Shown here piece by piece: positions 1 through 11,841 of a DNA stretch of 64,000 nucleotides. This DNA is from Lutraria lutraria (Eukaryota > Mollusca > Bivalvia > Venerida > Mactridae), in the NCBI GenBank assembly GCA_964023205.1, contig OZ026844.1:25022934-25086933 (forward strand). The letters run 5' to 3'. Below the pieces are notes generated by a model, which saw only the letters and a program-made list of their open reading frames with translations, was not told the DNA's origin and did no database searches. Every line of letters begins with the position of its first letter. The first letter of the stretch is position 1. The translations under genes were made by a program, and so were the position numbers.

Positions 1-1319
1 TAGCAAAGGAAACTTGGAGTTGCACTATTCCATCTGTGCTTCAATATTTGGTCAATATTGTACCTTACTCACTAATTCAAGAGATGGTTTGTGTATTGAT
101 TTCAATTGACTTCTGGTACGAAATAACAAATGGACCACTGAATTTGTTTTCATGGTCAAGCATATGTCCATGTACCGCACATATGTCTTATCGCATTGGT
201 ATGGTTCAAATTCAGGAACTTATCACGAACTACTCTCTTCTCTTAATCGAGTTCTTTGATTGTACGTTGGATGTTTCGGTGTCTGTTCATACATAGATGC
301 CTACCCAGACAGTTGAACCATGACACTCATCCGACAAAGTGCTTTTTCTCGAATGCCGAGTATTCGACCAACTTCTCATTACGTTTTGTATTGCACGCTT
401 TTCTCTTTTACTAAGAGATGCAAGACTATTAATGCTATTTCATTTCAAGAGCGACATTATAATCGGCACTGTGTTTAGCCAATAAAGAATCGGATGTTTT
501 TGGCACACTCATTAATGTATCGGTATTCGATGACTGGTCATATCTAGTTCACCAATTTATAGATTTAAAAGCTAAACGATAATTATTTACTTAAATATAT
601 CCAGTGTATAAAGCCCATTGCCAGTGATTTGAAACAAATAGCATATTTGGTTGGCCTTCTATAAACCAATATTACACATACTTTACAATTTTTTAACAAC
701 GATATATAATCTTCTGTATTTAGAACTACATTTCAACAATTAGCCTCAAAATTACTATAAATGAATAATGCAGGGAACCGTGCCTCAGGTGTTTACAGTG
801 TCCAATGTTCGTTAGATAGTCCATATCCTGAACCCGCTAATAGACTAATATGAAATCAAGCATCAAATTCTGAGGCAAGGTTTCATAGATAAACATGTCT
901 GCTAAAAATACAGAAAACCGCAAAAGGCATTTTAAAAATGCAGATGAGTTCAAACCTAAATTTGCAACACTACCGGATAACTAACGAAGTTTGTTGAACT
1001 TATATTAAATGAAATGTAGTGCCATGTACCACCGACGCACGCATTTTGACTTCTATGACAGACGGATATATATATATACTCAATGTAAACTCTAAAGCAA
1101 ACCTTGAACCTAATTTCTTCAATGAACATTGAAGTTGTCTAGTGGTATCATCAAAATTGCATTTGACGGGTTGAACATGATGAACTCAACCTTCAGAATT
1201 TAGCCGCCCCAATAACCTACATTGGAACCATTGACCTGAACAACTGTCAAAAAAATATTTTAATATACCACAGTTTGGTTATAAACCCCATTATTTATGG
1301 TGAGGATGATATTATGAGC
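1..1319. other. AT-rich stretch without a supported gene
   Basis: No domain, convincing splice-bounded exon or repeat structure was seen. An open frame at 36-296 has no recognisable motif and no splice or start context. If the first gene starts inside the window, its upstream exons would have to lie here or in 1928-2690, but I could not identify them. Confidence 0.5.
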
Positions 1320-1475
1320 ATAAACGATGGCTGGCAATGTGTTTTTACGCCTATTATACACGTCATACAGCCTGGAGACAGTGGGTTCGAATCCGAGCAT
1401 GACCACAGCGTGCCTGACCAGGTACACGTTGGCACACGGTCTTAAATTAACCCCGACACATGTAGGCATCATCAT
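1320..1475 (+). repeat. tRNA-derived SINE remnant
   Basis: A perfect RNA polymerase III B-box, GGTTCGAATCC, lies at about 1384-1394. The A-box-like stretch upstream (about 1328-1340) is degenerate. The unit ends in a short CATCATCAT run, as many SINE tails do. The flanking bases do not form a cloverleaf acceptor stem, so this is a SINE-like remnant and not a working tRNA gene. Confidence 0.45.
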
Positions 1476-1543
1476 ACCAAGTTTGGTGCTTGTATGAAGA
1501 TTTGCACTATTTTGCCGAAAAGTACGCTTTATTTATCCCGCTA

Positions 1544-1927
1544 TTCTCCTAAACCACAAGGCCTAGAGCTAAGATATTTGGTATGTAGCATTTTCTAGTG
1601 GACCTTTACGAAGTTTGTTCAAATTATTGCCCAGGGTCAAAATTGGCCCCGCCCTGGGGGTCACTTGATTTATATAGGCTTATATAGGAAAATTTAAAAA
1701 ATCTTCTCCGAAACCACAAGGCCTAGAGTTAAGATATTTTGTATGTAGTATTGTCTAGCAGACCTCATTCAAATTTGTTCATATTATGGCCCTGGGGTAA
1801 AAATTGGCCCTGACCTTAGGGTCACTTGATTTTACTTGGACTTGTGTAGAAATATTTTAACAATGTTCGTCTCCAAATGACCTTTTTTCCTGGTGAGCAT
1901 TTACAGGGCTACCATGGCCCTCTTGTT
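1544..1927 (+). repeat. Tandem-core element family E, 3' fragment
   Basis: Two diverged core units (CCACAAGGCCTAGAGCTAAG blocks at about 1555 and 1718) are followed by the family E terminus: GGTGAGC, a hairpin around GGGCTACCATGGCCC, then CTCTTGTT. The 5' hairpin is missing, so the copy is truncated. Fuller copies are at 45943-48820, 51915-54085 and 56380-57618. Confidence 0.75.
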
Positions 1928-2690
1928 CTCTTTTGAAATTATTATACAAAATGGTACTATTCAGTGTGTATACATACATGTAACAAGAACAAACCTATTT
2001 TAATGAATAAAATATAAAAATAACGGCATATAATAATTTAAAAAGAAAGTGTCATTGACTGATTTTGAACCACCCACATCTGCTTCATTTTGTAAAAATA
2101 TTTTGTATGTTCATGCGACCTTATCCAATACACCATGACTCTGGTTCACGTGAATGACACTTCACTACGGATTTAAAATGACTTTTGCAATCAATTTACC
2201 GTGATTACCTTTACAATGGTATCGTCCAATATTCGACCTTGACTATAAGAAAATTGAACTATATCATGCTTCATTTGTTTATCAATTAAGCATAACCATG
2301 ACATATAAAATCATGATGGCATTCATGTCTGCACCTTGTTCTAATAATAGCATTTTGAAAATGCTTCAACATGTTTTAAACAAATTTGAATGCTTGCCCT
2401 GTAACCTGTGATTTACGTATCCATTCTTGTATGCTCTTGCACTTTCTCACACACGTTTTATAAGAACAAAAAATTTCATTCAATTCTGATCATCAAGTAA
2501 TTGGTGTGAAAAACAGCATATAGTCATTTCAAACTTTCTTATCTTATTTTATTGTAATAACGAAACTAGGGACTTAAATTTCCTTTCGAAGTTGTGCATT
2601 TTTCAAAGAAATTAGCAGGGACTTACAAATGATTTCGAACTTTAGCGATTCAATTGTATTTTATAACTTTTTTGTTTTGTCTTTTGACAG
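1928..2690. other. Probable intron of gene 1, no feature seen
   Basis: AT-rich and non-coding by eye. It ends in a pyrimidine-rich tract and the CAG acceptor at 2688-2690 before the transmembrane exon. No repeat was recognised. Confidence 0.5.
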
Positions 2691-5600
2691 AATTTGTTTC
2701 AGATCTTGTTGATGCCTCAAAGACGGTGGTTTATATAATTGTTGGAGTTGTTGTTGGTGTTATTGTACTCCTAATCGTGCTGGTCGTTGTTGTTGTTATT
2801 TGTTGCTGCAAGCGACGAGGGAGTCAGTCTGGTACTGTTTATCGTTCACCAGCTCAGGCAGGGGCTGTGACAGCTTCTGGTATGTATATACATGTACATG
2901 TATTTTACTTTCTTCCATGTTACTGTTAAATTGTCAGATTTCTGTCTAGTATTCTCTATTAAGGTATTTCTCTTGTTTGCATTAATAACTGGCATTTGGT
3001 TTTTTATTTGTCACTAGAAGAAAAGAGCTGGTTGGTCCAAGTCAAAATCTTGGTTACAGTTTAAGTGGACTTGTACCATTCCAGTCAGGAATATTTTTTC
3101 TTTGTAATGCTTTGCTTCTAGCATATTTTTATACTGGGTATTTGATTTGTTTGATTTGTAATAAATGTGGTTTTGCAGCTGGGTATCCAATGGCTACACA
3201 ACCTGGGTACCAGGTGCAAACAGGATATACACAGCCTGGTTTCCAGCATCCACCACCTCCACAAGGTGGGTTCCAGCAACCTCTGCCTCCTGGTGGATTC
3301 CAGCAACCTCCGCCTCCTGGTGGATTCCAGCACCCTCCACCTCCTGGTGGATTCCAGCAACCTCCACCTGTTGGTTACCCTCCACAACCAGGTTATGCAG
3401 GACCAAATGTTCCTTTTGATGAAAATGTATCTGGTAAGGACTATTCTTGAAAAAATGTGTATTAAAGATTTTTCCTTTTTCGCTTACCTGAGTGCAAAGT
3501 GCTCATATGAGGTGAGCTTTTGTGCTCGTTTTTTGTTGTCTGTCATACGTCAGTGTGGGTGCGATGTCAACTTTTTGCCTTTTAAGCGCAATAGAGGCAA
3601 CTGTTTTGATTGGATCTTCATCAAACTTATTCAGAATGTTTGTCTTAATGGTATATTGGACAAGTTCAAACTTAGGTCATCTAGGGTCAAAAACTAGGTC
3701 ACTGATCAAGATCAAGCTGATCTTATTTGTCAGACAGAAAGCAATTGGTTGAAAACTCAGGAGTTTTGTCATCATCAGCCTAAATAACTTGTGGTGTTCC
3801 TCAAGGTTCTATTTTAGGTCCCCTTCTTTTTCTGATATATGTTAACCACATGTCAGCAGCAGTCAAGGACAAGTTACTACCTTATGGCCCTTTCCCATAA
3901 CTAGGTTACTTCCCTTAGTAAATTGATGGTGATGTCCTCTGATAAGGAATAATTCTTCTTCCGAGGACTATGCACTGACAGTGATGATAATAGCGGGCAA
4001 CTGAGAAATTGCTAGTGCGTTAAAAAATGTGTTTTACTTACTTGCAAAACTGATAAGCTAAAAAGTTATTTACGGGTTGTTTTTGCTATGTTTCATTATT
4101 TGTAATCATTATTATGCCCCCCTTCGAAGAAGAGGGGTTATATTGTTTTGCTAGCCTGTCGGTCGGTCCGTCCGTCCGTCCGTCTGTCGACCAGTTAGTT
4201 TCCAATCGATCACTCGTCAACGGATTGACCGATGGGCCTGATACTTCACAGGTACATTCGCCTTGGACTGTAGATGACCCCTATTGAAATTGGGGTCAAA
4301 GGTCAAGGTCACTGTGACATTGAGTGTGAAAACGGTTTCCGATCGATAACTCGTCAACGGATTGACCGATAGGCCTGATACTTCGCTGGTGCATTGGCCT
4401 TGGACAGTAGATGACCCCTATTGAAACTGGGGTCACTAGGTCAAAGGTCAAGGTCACTGTGACATTGAGTGTGAAAACCGTTTCCGATCGATAACTCGTC
4501 AACGGATTGACCGATGGGCCTGATACTTGGCTGGTGCATTGGCCTTGGACAGTAGATGACCCCTATTGAAACTGGGGTCACTAGGTCAAACATCAAGGTC
4601 ACTGTGACATTGAGTGTGAAAACCGTTACCGATCGATAACTCGTCAACGGATTGACCGATGGGCCTGATACTTGGCTGGTGCATTGGCCTTGGACAGTAG
4701 ATGACCCCTATTGAAACTGGGGTCACTAGGTCAAAGGTCAAGGTCACTGTGACATTGAATGTGAAAATCGTTTCCGATCGATAACTCGTCAACAGATTGA
4801 TTGATGGGCCTGATACTTTGCAGGTGCATTGGCCTTGGACAGTAGATGACCCCTTTTGAAATTGGGGTCACTAGGTCAAAGATCAAGGTCACTGTGTCAT
4901 GGAGTTTGAAAATCGTTTGATCGTGTCAAGGCCCTGTTTGGGGGGCATATGTCTCCGACCGCGGAGCTCTTGTTAATTCATACTTGTCTTTCGTTGTTTG
5001 TATGTTTTAATGCTCTTGCCATGTTTGTCTTTACATCCATACATCTGTCCGTCCGTTCGTCAGTTCGTACACACTAAGCTACCTTAGGTGGTTGGGGGCG
5101 GGGCCTTACACAAAAGAAATCTATTGAATTCAGTCAGTGACCACTTAAAGCTTTTGTTCCTTAAGTGGTCATTCTTTGGTTCCTAAATGATGGAAAGACC
5201 ACCTTAGGTAGAAAATGTAGGGACTGTCTTGATGACTTCTAGTTCAGTGTTAGGATCTCCTAGTTAAGCATTGATATGAAAGAAGTTGCAATGATAAGAA
5301 AAAAGTTGCAGTCCTCACTCAAGTGAGTGAGTAAAGAGCCATTTTGGTCCACTTGTTTTTAATATGCCCCCTTGGAAGAAAAGGGTGTATATCGCTTTGC
5401 ACATATTGGTTGGTCGGTTGGTCTGTAACCAAACCTTGTCAAGGCAATAACTAAAATACTGTTTGGCCTAAGCTCCTCAGGTTTGGTTGGGAGGTTGGTC
5501 ATCAAATGTAGATGACCCCTTTTGGTCTGTAGGTCAAAAGTCAACATCTTACTATCCAGTTGGCCTTTAGGGGGGCGTCCATGTTTCACAAACACTTCCT

Positions 5601-5812
5601 GTTCAAGATTTTGTTTATCAGAACAGAACAGCACAGCATTTTATTGGATTTGTACAAAAGTGCATAATCTACATATATTATACAAATATAAATATGCAAT
5701 ATACAATTAGTCATCATTATTATCCAATGTATTTCAAACAGATTATAATTTAACCAGTCTTGTTCTTTAATTTGTTTCAGCTCCACCTATGGACCCTCCA
5801 CCATATTCTTAA
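2691..5812 (+). CDS. Single-pass membrane protein with proline-rich PPxY tail, 3' exons (Shisa/CYYR1-like)
   Basis: Three coding exons are visible: 2691-2879, 3179-3433 and 5781-5812 (stop TAA 5810-5812). Splice sites are TTTTGACAG/..G|GTATGT, TTTTGCAG/..G|GTAAGG and TTTGTTTCAG. A second acceptor AG at 2701-2702 keeps the same frame. All junctions are phase 1 and each seam rebuilds an alanine codon. Exon one encodes a hydrophobic helix (VVYIIVGVVVGVIVLLIVLV), then ICCCKRR, a juxtamembrane Cys/basic stop-transfer. Exon two is a Gly/Pro/Gln tail with about five GGFQQPPPP-type repeats plus YPPQPGY. Exon three adds PPMDPPPYS and stop; PPPY is a classic WW-domain (for example NEDD4-type ligase) ligand. 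TM + proline-rich tail + PPxY matches the Shisa/CYYR1/WBP1 adaptor superfamily, but the diagnostic Cys-rich ectodomain and signal peptide are upstream and not identified, so the family name is inference. Confidence 0.8.
3480..3705 (+). repeat. Tandem-core element family B-like, 5' fragment
   Basis: It opens with an ACCTGAG...GGTGAGCT-type hairpin (about 3486-3520). One core unit follows that resembles family B: GATTGGATCTTCATCAAACT, CAGAATGTTTGTCTTAATG, then GGTCAAAAACTAGGTCACT. There is no 3' terminus, so it is truncated. It lies in the last intron of the PPxY gene. Confidence 0.65.
3787..3888 (+). pseudogene. Micro-fragment of a LINE reverse transcriptase
   Basis: About 34 codons read as CGVPQGSILGPLLFLIYVN followed by a Met-Ser-Ala-Ala-Val-Lys-Asp block. 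This is the reverse transcriptase motif GxPQGSxLGPLLF (domain 4/B) that sits just upstream of the YADD box. The YADD box itself is absent and both flanks are non-coding. It is a roughly 100 bp relic in the last intron of the PPxY gene. Confidence 0.7.
4111..4974 (+). mobile_element. Tandem-core element family A (145 bp units)
   Basis: Starts with ATTATGCCCCCC, a CTTCGAAGAAG hairpin and a GGTCGGTCCGTCCGTCCGTC tetranucleotide seed (about 4160-4186). About five core units of exactly 145 bp follow (equivalent points at 4296, 4441 and 4586). It ends with GGGGGGCATATG, which pairs with the opening GCCCCCC, then a CTCCGACCGCGGAG hairpin and CTCTTGTT. Most cores carry AGGTCA-type direct repeats. The layout matches bivalve pearl elements and Helentron-associated (HINE) repeats; that assignment is from known families plus layout. 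Open frames across the array are repeat artefacts. Confidence 0.85.
5361..5602 (+). mobile_element. Short tandem-core element (family A'), single core
   Basis: Opens with ATATGCCCCCTTGGAAG and a GGTTGGTCGGTTGGTC seed. One core contains TTGGTTGGGAGGTTGGTCAT and TAGATGACCCC. It closes with GGGGGGCGTCCATG, a GTTTCACAAAC hairpin and ACTTCCTGT. A second, longer copy of the same family is at 60350-60870. Confidence 0.7.
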
Positions 5813-5967
5813 ATGTTGAATGATTTGTTGCTGGCAAAATCAAGTTTATTCTTAGGATGAGAAATTTACAGAATGAAGTTTGTTTGAAGAACACTTTATG
5901 TGCATAGTTGTATATACATGTACCATATAATGTTTAGAGTTTTTTTTTTCATTTACACATATACATA

Positions 5968-6147
5968 CAGTACAACTTCTCCAGAGCGGCCTTCTCTCTT
6001 TAGCAACTACCTCCCTTCAACAACAGCTTGATTTTTCCCACTGAACGATTTAACAATTAATTTTACCTCTTCAGAGCAACAACCTCCCAACAACAACATT
6101 ATTTTGCTTCTCCCAAAGGGTGTTGCTTTATAGAGGTTGCACTATAT
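5968..6147. mobile_element. Small MITE, Tc1/mariner-like
   Basis: About 180 bp with imperfect inverted ends: ACAGTACAACTTCTCCAGAG at the left and AGAGGTTGCACTATA at the right. There is possible TA at each border and no coding content. It resembles the element at 24561-24740 in size and end style. Confidence 0.45.
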
Positions 6148-6347
6148 TCTTTTTTTTCTTAATTAATATTTTATAACTGAACTCAATGTTGTAAGTTGGA
6201 ATTCTAGTTTTGTATGATGTTTAACTAGGTTCAAGAATCTAGAAATACAGAATATTAAATTTTCTTTGAATAGAAAATATAAGAAATATATTTACTCATC
6301 AAATGATGTTCATGAAGTCCTAACTAACTGTGAGCAGTGTACATTAA

Positions 6348-8041
6348 AGTCCCATAAGCTTTTTGCTATAAAAAATATATGCAAAAACCAAGCAATCGCT
6401 GATATTATCCCAATATAATAATTACCAACGAAACAAGCCCTTTTTTAGCTCACATGTCACAAAGTGACAAAGTGAGCTATTAGGATCACTCTCCGTCCCG
6501 TGTCCGGCGTCGTGCGGTGTGCGTCGTGCCTCGTCAAACTTTATGTTGTGACCACACTAGGGGCCACATTTTTAGCTCAATTTTAGCAAAACTAGGTCAG
6601 AACGTTAATATCAACAAAATCTCGGACAAGTTCGATATTGGGCCATTTTGGGTAAAAAACTAGGTCACCAGGGCCAAATAAGGGAAAACCTTGTGAACAC
6701 TTTAGAAATCACTGTTTTGACTGGATCTTCATGAAACTTTGTCAGAACGTTTATTTTAATAATATGTAGGTCAAGTTTGATAATGGGTCATTTCCGGTGA
6801 AAAACTAGGTCACTAGGGCAAATTGCTGGAAAACCTTGTGAACACTCTAGAAGTCACTGTTTTGATTGGATGATCATGAAACCTTGTCAGAATGTTTGTC
6901 TTCATAATATCTTGGACGAGTTTGAACATGGGTCATCTTGGATCAAAAACGATGTCGCTAGGTCAAATCTTATGAAAAACCATGTTAACACTGTAGATTT
7001 CACAGTTATAATTGGATCTTCACCAAACTTTGTCAAATAGTTTGTTTTAATGATATAACGGTCAAGTATAAATATGGGTCATCTGGGGTCAATAACTAGG
7101 TCACCAGGTCAAATCTTAGGAAAACTTTGTTAACACTGTAGATGTCACAGTTTTAATTGGATCTTCACCAAACCTTGTCAGAATATTTGCCTCAATGATA
7201 TGTGGGTCAAGGTTGAACATGGGTCAGCCGGGGTCAAAAACTGGGTCACCAAGTATCTTAGATAAAAATCTTGTAAAAGCTCTAAATGTCATGGTTTTAA
7301 TTGGATCTTGGCCAAACATTGTCAGATTGTTTGTCTTAATGATATTAAGGACAAGTTCAAATATGGGTCACCTAGGGTCAAAAACCAGGTCACAAGGTCA
7401 AATCTTAGGAAAACCTTATTAACACTGTAGATGTCAAATTTTGATCGTATCTTCACCAAACCTAGTCAGAATGTTTGTCTTAATGATATGTAAGACAAAT
7501 TCGAACATAGGTCGTCTGGGGTCAAAAACTAGGTCACGAGGTCAAATCTTAGGAAAACCTTGTCTATGCTGTAGTTTTCATGGTTTTGATTGGATCTTCA
7601 CCAAATTTTGTCAGAATGTTTGTCTTATTTATATGTAGGACAAGTTCTTACATGGGTCATCTGGGGTCAAAAACTAGGTCACCAGTTCAAAACAATGTTT
7701 TAATGAGTGAACAGTGATTGTCATGTGAGCGATATAGGGCCATCTTGGCCCTCTTGTCTTCTAAAAACACTCATTTCGCTGTGAATTTTGCGTTTGTAAA
7801 CTTGAAATATATAGAGTGTGCGTGACATCACTTTATGACGTGTGCATAATATGACTGCGGGAAAACATGACTGTTCTATAAATAGTTGTTTTTTTCAATG
7901 ATATTGAAAAAAATACGATAGTCGTTTTGGAAACATTTTTTCTTGCTATAAAGTATGCACGGGAGGAAAACACCCCGGATTCCTCTGTTATAGGAAAAAC
8001 AGAAACTATTACAACCGAAAAATTTATAATCTTGTGGGACT
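6348..8041. mobile_element. TTAA-flanked MITE, split by a family B element
   Basis: TTAA lies at 6344-6347 and 8042-8045. The inverted ends are AGTCCCATAAG (left) and CTTGTGGGACT (right). Removing the nested family B element (6446-7757) leaves about 382 bp. TTAA target sites are typical of piggyBac and Kolobok superfamilies; with no transposase I cannot choose between them. The MITE is older than the family B copy inside it. Confidence 0.65.
6446..7757 (+). mobile_element. Tandem-core element family B, copy 1
   Basis: Opens with the stem-loop AGCTCAC-AT-GTCAC-AAA-GTGAC-AAA-GTGAGCT and a CCGTGTCCGGCGTCGTGCG seed. Diverged core units of about 125-150 bp follow, each with GATTGGATCTTCACCAAACC, TTGTCAGAATGTTTGTCTTA, GGGTCATCTGGGGTCAAAAA and an AGGTCACCAGGTCA direct repeat. 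It closes with CATGTGAGCGATATAGGGCC, the hairpin GGGCCATCTTGGCCC and CTCTTGT. It lies in a T-run inside a TTAA MITE. A second copy is at 35996-37142. Confidence 0.85.
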
Positions 8042-8504
8042 TTAAAGATCTAACCAAAAAATATAATATCTACAAGTCAAGTTTGTGAAATCCAATTTCA
8101 CCTTAGACTGGGCATTGTATGATATCATAGTATGCTCTTTGAGTTTGTACATACATATATACTTTATTTGATAAAATTTAGCACTTTTACTTTTAAAAAC
8201 AGTATTACGCTGTAAGGCATTATTTTTATTGCTGAATTATTTTAGAACTTTTTGTTATAAGAGTCTTAGTAAAAAAAATCTACTCATTTCAAATCAAGTA
8301 GAACAATAATTCTATACACTGTTCTGGAGGGCATCATGTTGTTTTTATCATATTTATTATATTTCAAAAGAAAAATTTTGATTGTCTACTATTACTGTTT
8401 TATATTGCATGTATCTTGAATGTACTATTTTGTATTTTTATTTTATATACATTTGTATTGTTAGTGAATGAAGATAATGGCAATTGATTTTTTCATTATT
8501 AAGG

Positions 8505-8920
8505 TTTTTGAAAAGGGGCGGGGGTGAGTATCTGAGTACTCGGGTTATCACGAATCCAAGTAAAAAACAAGCACAAATATCGTCATTACTAAGATTTGTG
8601 GATTGCGATCTTGTTTGTTTACATAAACTGTATTCTTAGTTCTTCAAGATTCTTTCCCTGCATATGTATTGTTTCATCATGGTCTACTATGTTTGCATAG
8701 AGAATGGGTCACAGGCTTAAACCATAACTTAAATCAGGTAAATCCATAAATTGAAAGGGAGTACATGTATGTATATATTAATTTAAGCCACAGAATCAGT
8801 TTGTATTGATTTTTTACATTACAAAGAAAATTAAATTTAGCTGTTTTCAGGACTGCAGTGCTGAATCATGGATCAGATCGGATGGTCACTTGCCCAACAA
8901 TCCACAGCCATATTTTGAAT
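8505..8920 (+). repeat. Diverged MITE, same family as 60096-61092
   Basis: Shared blocks with the 60 kb copy, in the same order: GAGTATCTGAGTACT, GATTTGTGGATTGCGAT, TTTGTTTGC, ACTGCAGTGCTGAATCATGG and GATCGGATGG...CCCAACAATCCACAGCC. The ends are worn here. The better-kept copy has TAGGGCTG/CAGCCCTA-type termini as in hAT elements. Confidence 0.55.
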
Positions 8921-10599
8921 GTATGATTGTGCTTTTGTGAAATTCAAAAGTTACTAAAAATTTGGGGAATATTTTAGCGTGTTTATTGGGGAGAAATAAG
9001 ATTTTGTGACTTTCTATTTTTGTGGGATATTTCTCTTTGTAGAAAGTAAAGGTTTAGAGGTATGATTTATGTGTTGTTTAGTAGTATTGCTCAGAAGGTA
9101 GTAAACATATATTGTTACACTTTAAAATCAGTTAAACAAGATTGTACAAGATATTTGGAAATAGAATTAACTGTGATTTAAGAATTTTAGTAGATTTTAT
9201 GTGTCTTATTTTGTAATATATTGTCAATACAGTCTAAATGGCTCATTGTGTCATTTCCCTTTGAATGAAAGACTTTTCATTGATTTCTTCTATTGGTTTG
9301 AACTCTTATATCTTGATTGTCATTCAAAATTGGTCAATTATATGTGTCAGGAATAACTACCTACTCAGTGTACAAGTAATTCCAGATATGGAGGCTGGCT
9401 ACTAGATATTACTGTTATAGATTTATTGTACATACTTTTTTCATGTGTTGAATCTCGATTATGTTTTGATTTTTACCATTTTTTGTTACAGGGTGTATAG
9501 AGTAAATCTGGTATTTTTTACAACTGCAGTGTAATTACTTGTCATGAGTATATTATTCTGATGCTGCTAGCATGACTACCCTCTTGAAACATTTTGGTTT
9601 AGTCAGATGAGGATGAGAAATCTTATTGTTCAAATTCCTTACTCAGTATGTTTTTAGTATAAATTTTAAATAAATAATGCTGTTGTCTGTCAGCTAATAC
9701 AACCAGTCGTTAACACTTATCCTGACATCCTGGTTGCTAAGATTTGAAATTGCTTTTAAGTAATTCATTATTGGCCAGCTCTTATTTGGGTTTAGGGGAA
9801 GGTGGTGGGTCCATTCAAAAGGAGAAAAATTAATATGTCAAATAGGGGAAATTTTGCTATTGATAAAAAAATAAATAAAAAATACAATATTTGTACATTG
9901 GCCATTGAACTTTTCAATATAGCATAAATTATATGACCATAGTGAACATGCTTAACATGTAAAAACGATAGGTTCCAGCCCAGTCTTTTCCCTACACTAC
10001 ACTTTTATCATTTAAAAATTCAATATTTGACTAGGGAAAATATTTACTTTTTCATTAGTGGATTGGGTCCTAATTTTGGCCCCAAAAACAATATAAAAAG
10101 GCCTGACTGGTGTCTGCTCTTAGTTTGCTCTAAGTTTTTAAGAAGTATTTGAGACATTATAACTACATCTGCAATTAGTTTCCTTCGGCTTCACTATGTT
10201 TAAATTACCCCACAAACACTCTGAATGATTTGTAGATTTTCCTTACTGTATTGGGTTTATATTCCGATGATACTTGTATGTTATAGTAAAACACCTGAAA
10301 ACAAAACCCTTTCTGGACTGAGGCAAAAGTTTTCTAAAAAGAACTTTTGATCAATTCCGAAAAAACAAAGATTGAGGTATGATATTAATCTCGGTTATTG
10401 TAACTTCAGACTTTTTGATATTTATTGATTCATTGACTTTATGGCTCATGACAACATTAATCAGGTAGTGTGTACATTATCAAACAATTTGAATCATTTG
10501 TTAAATAAATTTATGCAACTAGTGATCCTGGTTTACATCTTGGTAATGGTAGGTCATACCCCTTTATGAAAATGTTATGAAAATATGGAAGTTGCTGGT

Positions 10600-10690
10600 T
10601 CCTTGTGGAAGGGTAAGGTAGTGCTGGTTAGAATTCAGTCCAGGAAATTTGGTTAGGTGAACCGCCACCGTGTATAACTGAAATATCGAT
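10600..10690 (+). repeat. Worn SINE tail, related to the SINE at 33895
   Basis: Shares the 3' block of the 33895-34120 SINE: CTGGTT, CAGGAA, GGTTAGGTGAAC, CCGCC and ATAACTGAA in the same order and spacing. The tRNA-like head is absent. This block resembles the conserved 3' 'Meta' domain reported in mollusc SINEs; that link is from memory and unchecked. Confidence 0.45.
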
Positions 10691-11841
10691 GAAAAAGGAA
10701 AGAAAATCTCTTTTTCTCTTTATACCAGAATTGTAAGTGTAATGGTTTTGTTATTATGGTCTCTTTCTGGGCAACTGTTTTATTTATTGTACAGAGTCTT
10801 TATTGATCTGAAATTTCTCACGTCAAGTACATTGTCTATGTTAATCTAAAATTTCTCTGGTCACTGTTTAGTTATGTTTCTCATAATTTTGGGTGCAAGT
10901 TCTGTATTAACAGTTCATATTCTTGACCTAATAAACAGTTAAGTTTATTGAACCAAACAATTGTGCAGATACCTATGACTACATATGTTAAGTAGCACTT
11001 AGTACTTCATTTAATTTGTAAGCATTTAACTTAACTAAAATCCAATCTAGATATATGTATATTCCTGCAGAGAAGTGTACATGTTCTTATTTATTTCAAC
11101 TTTTACAATGAAAGTATTGTTTTATTTCAACTTGCATAATGAAAATGATAAATTATATCAACTTGTGTAATGGAAATGTTTCTTTTATTTCAAATTATAC
11201 AATGAACATGACATGTCATGGTACGAAAGATCTTTAACTTGAATTATGACATGATTGTAGTAGACTTTGTTACGTACTATTAGTATATAAGTGATACATG
11301 TATATATATGAAAATATAAACATTAATAATAGTGCTTTTACTTGCACTCTCTTTATCTGGTATAAGTGTGGTAATGTTAACAATGAGGCTAAGACAAGCT
11401 CCCAAGAGATCCCAGTTAATTTGCTTGTACTACTTTGTAATCAGGATCTCAGCTAATCAATGAAGTGATTTAACATTTTTACTTACTTACTATGTCATGT
11501 AAATGGTGGTAACTGTGAATTGAATTTGTTCTTTCCGTCTGATTGTTAATTCTTTTGTATTGTAAACAGATATTTAATTATTTTGTATTTGTATTGTAAT
11601 AAAGATATTCACTGAATGTTGGGTTATTATGAGATGAATTTACTTGTAAATCCTTCTCATATAGCGATCACGCAGACTATGAATTTCAACACTGCACTGC
11701 TCTCAATAGTAATCTTAGGTAGCGCTTCGTACTACATTTTTTCGGTCTTTTTCGTTACTCGCAATGCTAACAGAGCGATACTGCACGCAGTTCAAACACG
11801 CATCCACACACAATCACCAAGCAAATACCATAGAAGCTGTT

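Larger units (their letters stand above)
5813..11840. other. 3' flank/UTR of PPxY gene: AT-rich with scattered repeats
   Basis: Apart from the MITEs, the family B element and the SINE tail listed separately, this stretch is AT-rich without a supported ORF. Candidate poly(A) signals include AATAAATAA near 9670 and AATAAAG near 11600, so the 3'UTR could be long, but nothing in the sequence fixes its end. 8046-8500 and 8920-10600 show no recognised feature. Confidence 0.4.

Noticed and set aside
36..296. 86-codon frame at the left edge as first exon of the PPxY gene
   Set aside because: No signal peptide, no Cys-rich pattern and no donor in phase with the exon at 2691.
1370..1410. Possible tRNA gene from a perfect B-box
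   Set aside because: No acceptor stem, no intact A-box and no anticodon arm; better explained as a SINE remnant.
3118..3697. Several other long frames over the proline-rich exon
   Set aside because: Shadow frames of a low-complexity repeat; only the GGFQQPPPP frame joins neighbouring exons in phase.
4296..4792. Three 68-codon frames on the minus strand, 145 bp apart
   Set aside because: They are the same frame read through successive 145 bp tandem units of family A; no start context or domain.
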